A stretch of DNA of 64,000 nt from Hemerocallis citrina. Its lineage: Eukaryota > Streptophyta > Magnoliopsida > Asparagales > Asphodelaceae. Both the position numbers and the translations under genes were made by a program. Every line of letters begins with the position of its first letter. Positions within the stretch are counted from its first letter, which is position 1. Shown piece after piece: positions 12,250 to 21,501 of the stretch. The notes beneath the pieces were generated by a model. That model ran no database searches, was not told the origin of the DNA, and was given only the letters and a program-made list of their open reading frames with translations. The DNA lies in NCBI GenBank assembly GCA_017893485.1, contig CM030366.1, forward strand, positions 50,380,065 to 50,444,064, in the 5' to 3' direction.

Positions 12250-12690
12250 ATGGATCATGAACCAATCACGAACACACGATCACGAACAAGATGAAGACGA
12301 TCAAGACCACGAACACAATCGAACGGCTGAGATCAAAGATCAAGATCAAGATGATCGGATCAGATCGGACGGTTAGATTTTTCTGATGGTGCAGATAATG
12401 ATGAAGATCAAGATCGATCGATCGAATGGCTTCGATGAAAGAAAATTGATGATCATCATGATCGACGATCAAGAAGAGATCAGACGGCTATGATCTAATC
12501 GGATGATCAAGAGGAGATCAACAGCCCACATCCAATCAAGCATGATGATCAAGATCCAACCGACGGCCCGAATTTAAACCATCAAGATCAAGATCTAATC
12601 AAACGGATGGCTAGGAATCAATCAATCAAGATGATCAAGATCGTGATGAAACAAACGGCTCACAATCACCATGATCAAAACTCATGATCC
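12250..12690. repeat. GATC-rich low-complexity region (S1)
   Basis: Dense GATCAAGATC, ATGATCA and GATCGATCGATC words over about 440 bases. The plus-strand counterpart in the E4 3' LTR is at 50568-50960. It lies in the transcribed leader of the LTR, just before the GC-rich part. No reading frame here resembles a protein. Confidence 0.65.
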
Positions 12691-13554
12691 CACCAATACA
12701 CAGCAACCCATAACTCTGGCTCTAGCGATGCTAGGCGGCATGGCGGCACGGCGAGATGCTCCCGCTGGCTGGCTGATGGGAGGAAAGGCCAGCGTAGGGG
12801 GTGCGTTTCCGTGGTGCTGCGATGGAGCGCTGAAGGCGGCGCGACGCAAGGGAGTCATACGAGGAGATGGGGACTGGACGGCTGGCTGCTCACGTCGAGA
12901 CGACAGGGAACTCCGGGGGGGAGAGGATGGAAGGAGCAAGGGTAGATGAAGGGGGCGGTTGGGGTTGTTGCTGTCGCGGAGGTGCGACAGGAGGGCATCA
13001 CCGAGAGCGGCGCTCCGACACGTCGCGAGGTAGACAGGAAGGCACAGGGGGCGCGCGCCGAGGAGAGTAGAGGGAGAGGGATGAGCAAGGGATGCAGCTG
13101 CTAGTGGGGGATCGGGAGAGAGTTAGGAGGTAGGGGAATGGGCTTGGAAGGCGGCTGTGGTCGGGATGGTGTAGGAGGACGGGAGACAGGGTTGGAGGAA
13201 GGAGCACGGAGGTGAGCGAGGGCGGGGAGGGGGTGCCGAGGTGAGGAAGGGAGGTGGTCGGGGTGGCTGCATGGGTTTAGGCAGCTGAATAGGAGGAAGG
13301 TGAACAGGCATAAACAGGGGTATAAATAGGTAGGGATATTTAAGGTGGGTTTTGGGTTTGGTGAACAGGGTAACGGGTCTGGGTTTATAGGGTAATAGGG
13401 ATTAAATGGATAGTTGGGAAAAATCCAAAAGGGTTTAATAAAATATTCAATAAAATAGAGATTTTCAACAAAATAAAATTTGTAATGTAACATAGAATTT
13501 ATGTGAAATATCTAAAAATATAATTTATAAATAGAACTAGGTTTCTAAATAAGC

Positions 13555-13632
13555 AATCAAAGTAATAATACTAATAACAATAATAACAATAATCATAAAC
13601 ATAAGCATAATAATAATAATACTAATAATAAC
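13555..13632. repeat. AAT/AAC trinucleotide microsatellite (S1)
   Basis: Imperfect AATAATAAC runs near the 5' end of the minus-oriented LTR. A longer version is at 48548-48690 in S2. Confidence 0.7.
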
Positions 13633-13786
13633 CGAAAACAATTAAAAGTATTGATAGATTTTAATAGAAGATCCAATAGTACAATTTGAAAAAAAATAAA
13701 TTTGAAAATTGGAAAAATAATTTGCGAATGTTTTTAAATACAGAAAATACATGGAAAATACAGTTTTTGGGAAAACAGGGATTACA

Positions 13787-15060
13787 AATTTCACAGAACA
13801 AATCCGGCCTCACAGACAAGTCTGAGAAGTCTACCACATGACTGTCATCCCTGATTTATTTCCTGAGCTGAGAAACATGGAATACATCAAGGACACTTGC
13901 TAAAGCTGGCGGTAGCGCGAGCCTGTAAGCTAACTTGCCCACACGTTTCACAATATCGAATGGACCGATGAACCGAGGACTCAACTTGCCCCGCCTCCAA
14001 AATGGATAACACCTTTCCAAGGCGATACCTTGAGGAACACATGCTTGCCTGCATCAAACTCTAGCGGTCTACGACGACAGTCAGCCCACCTCTTCTGCCG
14101 ATCCTGAGCGGCCTGCAAATGCTTTCGGATCTGAGCCACAACATCAAATGTCTTCGTGATCAACTCAGGACCTAAAAGCTTCCTCTCGCTGATATCATCC
14201 TAACAGACCGGCGATCTACACTTGTGCCCATACAAAGCTTCAATGGAGCAGCCTTGAGACTTACCTGGTAACTGTTATTTTAAGAGAACTCGGCCAAGTG
14301 AAGATGATCTTCCCACGAACCTCCAAACTGAAGAATGCAAGATCTCAACATGTCTTCTAGGGCTGAATTGTCCTTTCTGACTGTCCATCCGTCTGAGGAT
14401 GGAATGCTGAACTGTAGCTCAACTTGGTACCCAAGCTTTTCTGTAGGCTCTCCCAGAACTGAGACCTGAATCTCATATCTCTATTCGATACGATGCTGAC
14501 AGGAACTCCATTCAGAAAAATAACCTCCTGAACATATTGCTCGGCCAAACTCTCAGTGGACTGACCCTCACGGAAAGGAATGAAGTGAGAACACTTCGTT
14601 AGTCGATCCACTATCATCCAGATAGCATTATGACCTTTAGGACTCCTCAACAAAGCTGTCACAAAGTCCATCGTGATATGCTCCTACTTCCACTCTGGAA
14701 TTAGAATAGGTTGCAAAAGTACCACGGTCCTCTGATGCTCTGCCTTCACCTGCTGACAGATCAGGCACTGGGTGACGAATCGAGCCACATCCCGCTTCAT
14801 GTCGTGCCACCAGAAATGTTGCTTCAAGTCCTTGTACATCTTGGTACTACAAGGATGAATAGAATATGGGGACCGATGAGCTTCCTCCAGTAGCAACTGC
14901 ATGATTTCCCCTCTAGGTACACATAACCTAGAGCCAAAATGAAGCGACGCATTAGCATGAATGACCAAATCGGATCTCAATCCAGCTTCTACCTCACTCC
15001 GAAATTGCTGCAACTTCGGGTCATTCGCTTGAGCTCCCTTAATCTGCTCAATCAAAGAAG
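13787..15060 (-). pseudogene. pol: E2 integrase (degenerate)
   Basis: Reading from 15060 leftward: an HHCC zinc domain (HRSPYSIH ... CLICQQVK), then the core with MDFVTAL (first catalytic Asp), IVSNRDMRF and QTDGQSERT (catalytic Glu). The second catalytic Asp, normally in SDRD, is Asn here. The spacing from that position to the Glu is the expected 35 residues. In-frame stops occur after EWK near 14683, after RTIQP near 14357, and repeatedly beyond. The C-terminal part resumes in another frame (FDAGKHVFLKVSPWKGVI, about 13985-14060) and would lead into the tail at 9364-9614. Non-functional. Confidence 0.85.
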
Positions 15061-15622
15061 ACTACAACTGTAACATCATGAACTGTCGATTTGATCCAGG
15101 AAGCAACATATCCAACTCTAGCCTCCTCATGTCATCCACTAGCTCCTTCTGCTGAGTGAGGAACATAGCGGCAGGCCTCCGACTCAAAGCATCAGGCACC
15201 GAATTTACTCTGCCGGGGTGATACTACAAATTGATGTCAAAATCTGCCATCAATTCCAGCCATCTCCTCTTCCTCATGTTCAACTCCTTCTGCGTGAACA
15301 CATACTTGAGGCTCCTATGATCTGTGAATATCTCCACTCTATCCCCAAGCAAATAATACCTCCACAACTTCAAGGCAAAAACCACGGCCACAAGCTCCAG
15401 ATCATGCGTGGGATAGTTCTTCTCATGAGGTCTCAACTGCCTCGATGCATAAGCGACAACCCTACCTCATTGCATCAGCACTGCTCCAAGACCTCTACCT
15501 GAAGCATCACAATGGATCACAAAACCACCCGAACTGTCGGGTATAGTCAGCACAGGTGTTGATGTCAACCGATGCTTCAACTCGGCAAAAGCTTCATCAC
15601 AAGCTTCATCCCAAACAAACTT
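15061..15622 (-). pseudogene. pol: E2 RNase H (degenerate)
   Basis: Follows RT after a stop codon (LTKKE stop, near 15621). Visible landmarks are [45 protein letters not shown] and PDALSRR, the usual gypsy RNase H pattern, with the acidic residues still present. Extra stops lie after VLMQ (near 15466) and after FDINL (near 15222). It would remove RNA from RNA-DNA hybrids during reverse transcription. Dead through stop codons rather than catalytic changes. Confidence 0.85.
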
Positions 15623-16956
15623 CTACTCCTTCTTGGTCAAACTGGTCAGAGGTCCAGCAATCTTCAAAAACTCCTGAATGAACATCCGATAATAGCCAGC
15701 CAAACCCAGAAAGCTTCTCACCTCAGGAACAGACTTTGGAATAGGCCAATCCTTGACCACATAAATCTTCGCCGGATCCACAGAAATACCAGCACCAGAA
15801 ATAATGTGGCCAAGAAAAGCAACCCGATCCAGCCAGAACTCACACTTATTGAGCTTCCCAAACAGCTGGTTCTCCATCAAGGTCTGCAGAACCACCCTCA
15901 AATGCTCAGCATGATCTTCCTTGTTCCGAGAGTACACCAATATGTCGTCAATGAAGACCACGATAAACTGATCCAAGAACGGCGAAAATAGCCTGTTCAT
16001 CAGACTCATGAACACATCTGGTGCATTAGTCACTCCGAAAGGCATCACCAAGAACTCGTAATGCCTGTACCTCATTCGGAAAGCCATTTTCGGGACATCC
16101 TCTGACTTCACTCTGACTTGATGATATCCGGAATGAATATCCAACTTCGAGAACACTAAAGCACCTCCCAATTGGTCAAACAAATCGTCAATCCTCGGTA
16201 ATAGATACCGATTCTTGACAGTGACATTGTTCAACTCCCTATAGTCAATGCAAAGCCTGCGGCTTCCATCCTTCTTGCTGACAAACAGAACTGGGGCTCC
16301 CCAAGGTGAAACACTAGGTCGGATAAAGCCCTTATCAACCAGCTCTTGAACTTGCACCTTTAGCTCCGCCAATTCAACCGGTGCCATATGATACGGACTC
16401 TTGGAAATAGGCATCGTACCTGGCTGAACATCAATGCTGTACTCTACATCTCGGTTTGGCGGCAAACCGGAAAAATCCTCAGGAAACACAATAAGGAAAT
16501 CCCACACAACTAAGGGGGCAACAACCCCATCAGAACTCAACAACACAAGGGAAACATCCTTAGGATCCATCGAATTCTTGACACGCCCAGACGGTGACTC
16601 ACCCGCATGGAAAACAAACTCCAGTTGACCAGAAAGCCTGAAAGTCACCTTCTTCTCCCAGCAATCAATCACGGTACAAGAAACACCCGACCAGTCCATG
16701 CCCATAATGACATCGAAACCAGAATTGGGAATCAAAATCAAATCAGCCCAGAACTCCACACCACCAATCAGCAATAGGCTTTGCTTGCATACCCTAGAAC
16801 AGACAATGACACATCCACCTATGGTGATGTCCCAGTCTGCGGGCATAGCATCTCTAGCCAAACCATGCTGATCGATAAAGCGGGAAGAGATAAAAGAGTG
16901 GGTAGCACCCAAATCAAACAACGCATGAGCTGGAAGAGAAAAGACTAAAATCACAC
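15623..16956 (-). pseudogene. pol: E2 protease and reverse transcriptase
   Basis: The longest open frame in the window (about 445 codons). The protease begins just after the proposed intron 2 with [14 protein letters not shown] near 16915; the catalytic DSG is DLG here, so the protease is inactive. [10 protein letters not shown] follows. RT starts around 16440 with [16 protein letters not shown], then [41 protein letters not shown], and an intact FIDDILVYS (Asp pair at 15944-15949), through [11 protein letters not shown] to LTKKE. Protease processes Gag-Pol and RT copies the RNA. The frame is otherwise unbroken. Confidence 0.9.
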
Positions 16957-17085
16957 CTAGAAGAAGAAGATCAAACAAAAGAATAAGATTCTAGCAGGAT
17001 ATACACACGAATAATTGCATAATGAAGGAAAATAGCATGCAGAAAACTGAAATAAAGAAAAGGAAGTACAACTACTGTGATATAC
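16957..17085 (-). other. Proposed intron 2 of E2, nucleocapsid/protease boundary
   Basis: 129 bases on the minus strand with a GTATATC donor (17085) and CTTCTTCTAG acceptor (16957), T-rich before the acceptor. Joining the flanks gives VVAC then [14 protein letters not shown], matching the spliced reading in E3 and E4 at the same phase 1 position. Inside the interval the reading is not conserved with E3 or E4. E1 has the same interval with the donor changed to GATATAT, and E2 inserted into it. Confidence 0.6.
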
Positions 17086-17144
17086 ATGCAACCACTCCAA
17101 TAGCAACTTCCGCTTCCTCGGCTGTCAGGTTATAAGCCTGACCA
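17086..17144 (-). pseudogene. gag: E2 gag, last codons of exon before intron 2
   Basis: Encodes QAYNLTAEEAEVAIGVVA-type sequence on the minus strand, the linker after the zinc knuckles. It is cut from the remainder of gag by B2. E1 carries the uninterrupted equivalent at 24600-24660. Confidence 0.65.
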
Positions 17145-18475
17145 CGACCTGTAACACCCCGAATTCTAAAATACAACTGAATTCGAAGTTCCACAGGATC
17201 TTTACACTTCTTTCGTACAATTTTACATGGAAATTGAAACATTTCTTACATCAGAGTTACATTATTACAGCGGAAGCAATTTTACAGTAATTACATGAAA
17301 CAACATTTAAATCAATCTTTGAGCAGCATGTATACTTCAATTTTTCAAGCATCTTTACCCCACATGTAAAACTGTGTGCGCATCAGTTCATTTACTGACG
17401 AAATATTATATACGGCCATCCTCTCTATGCCGGAAACAGTATAACGATTCTCAATACTTAACAAACCACAAATTTGTTCACAAACAAAGCTAAAGGGACT
17501 ATCCTATTGATGTCGATTGTGAATGTGCACTTAGTCCTTAATGCAGTTATTATGATATATGACACTAATGTGCACTTGTTCGGATTCTATGCATCCCATA
17601 CTACATAGGTCCGAGGGCAAGCCCTTAATCGTACTTCATCTTATAGGGTTCAATCCCTCGCCATGACTTAAACTACTACGGTAAATACGGTAAGTATCCT
17701 AGATGTTCTATGATCTACGAGCTCATGTCCAGGCAATCTGGAGGGGAATCCCACGCACTGACATGACGCATCAAGCAGGCAGACTATGGACAATTCAGCC
17801 TCCCCCATGGAACGATGGCACCACCCGCAGTCACCAAACACCCCACAAGCGTCGCCACTAGGACGATAATTCCGGAGTAGTGCTCACGCCATGTCATGAC
17901 GCATCAAGCAGGCAGTCTGTGAATCACTCACACCGCCAATCTGATGGCCCTCATACTCATGTTTTACTCTCACTTTCGTCACATCACCACTATGTATCTA
18001 AATCCTTAGTTTATTTGAATCATAAACAAAATCAATTCTCTAGAGTTAGCCTTTCCACTATACCGGTCTTAACCATTTATTCAACATGATCCAAACCTTG
18101 GTCTTTTCATTTCAAATTTTGTTTCAATTCATTTCTTTTCAATGTCGGTATGAGGCTTAGCTACACTCTAGTTCTCAATTTCAATTCACAGTCACACAAA
18201 ATTGAGCTTTTAAGTTCTCTTTTCATGATTAACAATAGTTTTTCCTTTTCATGTTCATAGCATTCATATTCGTAAAACCTTTCATAATTCATCAGGATAT
18301 TTCATTTTACTTTCCTATACAATTTCACGCAAAAGAAAAATAAAGTTCACTTTTCTAATTTGTCACATTCAATCTTCATTCTTTCCATTATCAAATCTCC
18401 TTTTCAAACTCTTTCAAATAGTTTATTTATTTTTATCACAAGGCAATGTAAAATCTGGGAAATCAAAATAGTCTG

Positions 18476-18800
18476 GCCAGTTGACTATTGAAGTATAGTC
18501 GGTCGACTGTTCAGCGAGGATTTAGAAGACTCAAAAATGCAAATAGTCGGAACAGTCAACTGTTAAGACTTGGCCAGTCGGCTGTACTGTAAAGATTTAA
18601 AAGCTCGAAAACAAAAGGATCAGGGCAGTCGACTGTTAACAAGACCAGTCGGCTGTTCTACGATGTTTTAAGATTTGAAAATAAAATGGACGGGGCAGTC
18701 GACTGTTAAACTTGTACGGTCGACTGTTCTGCGAGAATTACAACTCGAAGAACTAAATATTTAGGAAAGTCGACTATCCACGCCTATTCGGTCAACTGCT
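18476..18800. repeat. 72-bp tandem repeat with GTCGACTG palindromes (B2)
   Basis: Four to five diverged units, each with a CAGTCGACTGTT word and a partner CGGTCGACTGTTC or CAGTCGGCTGTTC, separated by an A-rich spacer containing GATTTAAAA. Homologous to the array in B1 at 4514-4840. Confidence 0.85.
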
Positions 18801-19517
18801 CAGCAGCAAAAATCGAAAGTTGGAATCATTTCCTCTTTCTTTTTGATTAACACACAAAAATTTGGTATAGATTACAATATTTTCATTTCCCCGAAAACTA
18901 ACACACAGCTTTAGAATTCATTTAACATCAATCACAACATGCATAATTTACTAACTAATCTTAATAATATAGAGATTCTTACAATTAGTATTTTCCACAT
19001 GAACACAACTTCTAAAATTTGCACTTTTCCCATAACCACAATTCTTCTACATGGATAAACATTTATTCTAATTTAGCATGCTAGATCAATATCGAAATAT
19101 CACAACATCAATCATATCATTCAATCAAATTCACCCATTCATTTCATGCAATTTCACTTGTATTCCATTCTCACTTTAATCATCGTATTATCAAAGAGCA
19201 ATATTTTCACTTATTTATTCTTGCATGATTAGCACAAAACTTAGCATGGTATCTAGATTAGAAGTCATAAGAAACACCCATCTATTTGAAGAAACAAAGA
19301 AAGAACTCCTATAAATCTCCTTGAACAAAGAGCGATCCTTCTCTTCCTAGATCGAGCCGCAATTTGCCTTCGCCTCCTTGTGCTTAATGGAACTCGAGCA
19401 CTCCTTCTTCCTGTCGATTTGGCCAGCCTCCAAAGATGCACACACACTAGCACACTTCAATCTTTTACTCACAATCTTTTACTCTCTAGTTGCAAGAGTA
19501 ACTTAGGAAAAAGGGGG

Positions 19518-19526
19518 GTATTTATA
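19518..19526 (-). promoter_or_regulatory. TATA box of B2
   Basis: TATAAATAC on the minus strand, at the position equivalent to the B1 and B3 boxes. Confidence 0.6.
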
Positions 19527-20091
19527 CAAGATTTTAGGTGGATTGAATGGCTAGGATTAGATCAACTAGTTAGAGATTAAGAGCTAGGATTAGTTTGGAA
19601 GTTGCCATAACCATCCATGAATGAGTTAACCACCTCACCACTACTCCCATCTTTCCCTCTCTCTTGATTCCATCCGGCCACTCCCAAGGGTGTGTTTTGC
19701 ACACTCTTTTGCATGCACGTGCAAGTGCAATGCAAACTAGCACCCCTACAAAATTTTGTTCATGCACTTATAATTAATTGTTTATTTAATTAGTCTACCA
19801 CACAAGTTGGGTTAATTAAAAGAGAATTCAAACTAAATGGGCTTACTATTGGGCCAAAAGACCATGGGCTCAAATAATTAAAATAATTTATTAATACAGT
19901 GGGCTAAAAGACAAATTTGGGCTTTAGATTTCAATTAGGCTTTAAAAGAAAATAATTTTTTTGGAAAATTAAGGGAGAAAAAATACTATAAAAATATTTT
20001 ATATGAAAAATTATACAAATGAAATCATACATGCAAAACACGTAAAATCACAAAAATATCTCATAAATGAAAACTAGGGTGTTACATGACC

Positions 20092-20717
20092 TCCAGCCTG
20101 ACCTCCTCTAGGGGCTACACGCCTCTGATCAAAAGCTTGCCTCTGCAGTGGAAGAGGCGGTCTACCCTAACCACGAGTCGGCGCTCCTAACTGAGTAGGC
20201 TTAGAAGCCGATGCCAAAACCCTGTTCCTTGGACAGTCACGAACCATATGCTCATTGCTCCCACACACTAGACACAGCCGATTGGCCATCCTGCAGTCTT
20301 GTTGTGAATGCCAAGCCTTAAGGCAATAGTCACAAGTCTCAACTGTCCTCGGGACAACAGGTGCGTACGACTGTACTCTCGTTGGAGGTGGCAAAAATGG
20401 CCTCCGAATAGGTCCTCCAGAAGGCCGAGCTGCAACAGGGTGCGAAACAGTCCGCTGAGGAACACCTGACCTGCAACAGGGTGCGAAACAGTCCGCTGAG
20501 GAACACCTGACCTGCTGAGGGTCTGCTCCTGAATCTGAGCAACATCCAGAACATCGGCATAGGCACGAAGCCGAAGAGCAGCCAAACGGTCCTGAATGGG
20601 AAAACTCAAGCCCGACTGAAATCTGCTAGCCCGAGCCTTATCAGTGGCAACAAGGGCAGAAGAAAAGCGACTGAGTCGAGTAAACTCTGCAACATACTTG
20701 TCCACGGAACGGTTTCC
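20092..20717 (-). pseudogene. gag: E2 gag exon: capsid C-terminus and two zinc knuckles
   Basis: Minus strand. Begins VDKYVAEFTRLSRFSSALVA (capsid), then DRLAALRLRAYADVLDVAQI, a linker, and two CCHC knuckles: CDYCLKAWHSQQDC and CLVCGSNEHMVRDC, both CX2CX4HX4C. The knuckles bind the genomic RNA. A 41-bp tandem duplication at 20430-20511 shifts the frame between capsid and the knuckles. The last codons run into B2 at 20086. Confidence 0.85.
20430..20511. repeat. 41-bp tandem duplication in E2 gag
   Basis: Two near-exact 41-base copies (20430-20470 and 20471-20511), each starting CTGCAACAGGGTGCG. E1 has a single copy at 25013-25053. Because 41 is not a multiple of three it breaks the gag frame. 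Confidence 0.9.
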
Positions 20718-20810
20718 CTAATGAAGACAATGCTCAAATTAATACTGTCACTGGTGAAGTAGGCAACAACAATGACATTTAAGAATACTATCTAGCTGGC
20801 CTGAGTTAGG
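20718..20810 (-). other. Proposed intron 1 of E2 in gag
   Basis: 93 bases on the minus strand, after CTAACTCAG and before GGAAACC, starting GC (GCCAGC) and ending TTAG. E1, from the same subfamily, reads CTAACCCAGGGAAACC without the insert, exactly the spliced product (LTQ then GNHFVDEY). E3 and E4 have a 79-base insert at the same codon boundary. Confidence 0.55.
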
Positions 20811-21288
20811 GAAACAAATTGTCGCTCCATCTCTGCCTTGGTGACACTGGGAAAAAACTTCGCCATGAAGATCTTAGAGAAAGTGGCCAACTCCAAGGGC
20901 CGCGCCATCCTTTCGGATTCAACTCGCCACCAGATGTGAGCGAGATCCACCAATTAGATGCGAACCACATCCACACGATCCGCCTCGGCATCACGAGCGG
21001 CGATCAGCAGTTGCTCCGTCCGAATAAGCCAGTGCTCGGTCTCCAACGGTGACTCGGTACCCAAAAATTATCCGAGTGCAACCTCATGAAATCCGCTACC
21101 GTACCAGGCCTAGGTGGCAGAGGCCCAGGTGCAGGTCCAGCGACAGGTCCATTGGCGGCCAAAGTGGCTCTCATCAGCTCATTGTGCTCCTGCTGGAGAG
21201 CCTTCATCTGTTGAATGGTCTGGAGAATGGCATCGTTGTTCGGCAGCTCATCCCTCAGGCGAGAAGAAGAAGAATTCCCACGAGCCAT
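20811..21288 (-). pseudogene. gag: E2 gag N-terminal exon
   Basis: The start ATG is at 21288-21286, chosen because the peptide MARGNSSSSRLRDE is conserved in form with E1, E3, E4 and E5 and lies three bases after a CAG acceptor in all. Then PLPPRPGTVADFMRLHSDNF leads into capsid. A frameshift near 21060 (WVPSHRWRP) and another near 20990 break the frame; the remaining pieces WISLTSGGELN and FFPVSPRQRW are shifted forms of the usual capsid text. It would assemble the virus-like particle. Confidence 0.8.
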
Positions 21289-21411
21289 AACCTGAAACAC
21301 GATCAAAGATGGTCAGTACCCAGATGATATGTTGGTTATTATGCATGCATTCATGTGATCATCTGGGTGTACACATTACTGAGTTAACCCGGCTAGAGTC
21401 AGGCTCGACTA

Positions 21412-21476
21412 ATATATCAATCAAATCCAAACCTCTATAAAGTCGGTCATGTTTGACTGATATATTACTCAACCAT
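21412..21476 (-). promoter_or_regulatory. Leader hairpin of E2
   Basis: Arms ACTAATATATCAATCAAA and TTTGACTGATATATTA can pair with one G-T step, around a loop of about 20 bases. It stands between PBS and gag like the tighter hairpins of E3, E4 and E5. Confidence 0.6.
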
Positions 21477-21478
21477 GG

Positions 21479-21492
21479 GCTCTAATACCACT
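21479..21492 (-). promoter_or_regulatory. PBS of E2
   Basis: AGTGGTATTAGAGC on the minus strand, one change from TGGTATCAGAGC, the plant initiator-Met tRNA complement. Nine bases from the LTR end at 21502. Confidence 0.85.
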
Positions 21493-21501
21493 AAAAAATC
21501 C

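Larger units (their letters stand above)
9620..13786 (-). mobile_element. S1: family A solo LTR nested in E2 integrase
   Basis: Starts TGTCATGCCCCGC and ends AGGGATTACA, with a perfect AATTT duplication at 9615-9619 and 13787-13791. Removing it rejoins the E2 integrase tail with the codons expected from E4 (49690-49750). Its 4167 bases hold no PBS, no polypurine tract and no coding domain. Internally it has an AGGTAAACAGGT word array (10241-10320), a conserved donor-like AG|GCAAGT on the minus strand (12167-12174), a GATC-rich stretch, a GC-rich stretch and an AAT microsatellite. It is related to S2 but not the same as the E2 LTRs. Confidence 0.9.
17150..20086 (-). mobile_element. B2: family B solo LTR nested in E2 gag
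   Basis: Starts TGTAACACCCCGAATT and ends AGGGTGTTACA; flanks are CGACC (17145-17149) and TGACC (20087-20091), a five-base duplication with one change. 2937 bases, no internal domain. It has the block GCATCCCATACTACA (17592), the 72-bp array (18476-18800) and a minus-strand TATA box (19518-19526). The donor-like AG|GTGGGTG of B1 and B3 is ATGGGTG here, so changed. E1 gag (24600-24720) shows the empty site. Confidence 0.85.

Noticed and set aside
12671..13493. Several overlapping open frames on both strands in S1
   Set aside because: They are in GC-rich LTR leader sequence, rich in Pro, Arg and Ser on both strands, which composition alone explains.
14711..16628. Plus-strand frames overlapping E2 pol
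   Set aside because: Shadows of the minus-strand pol frame, with no domain of their own.
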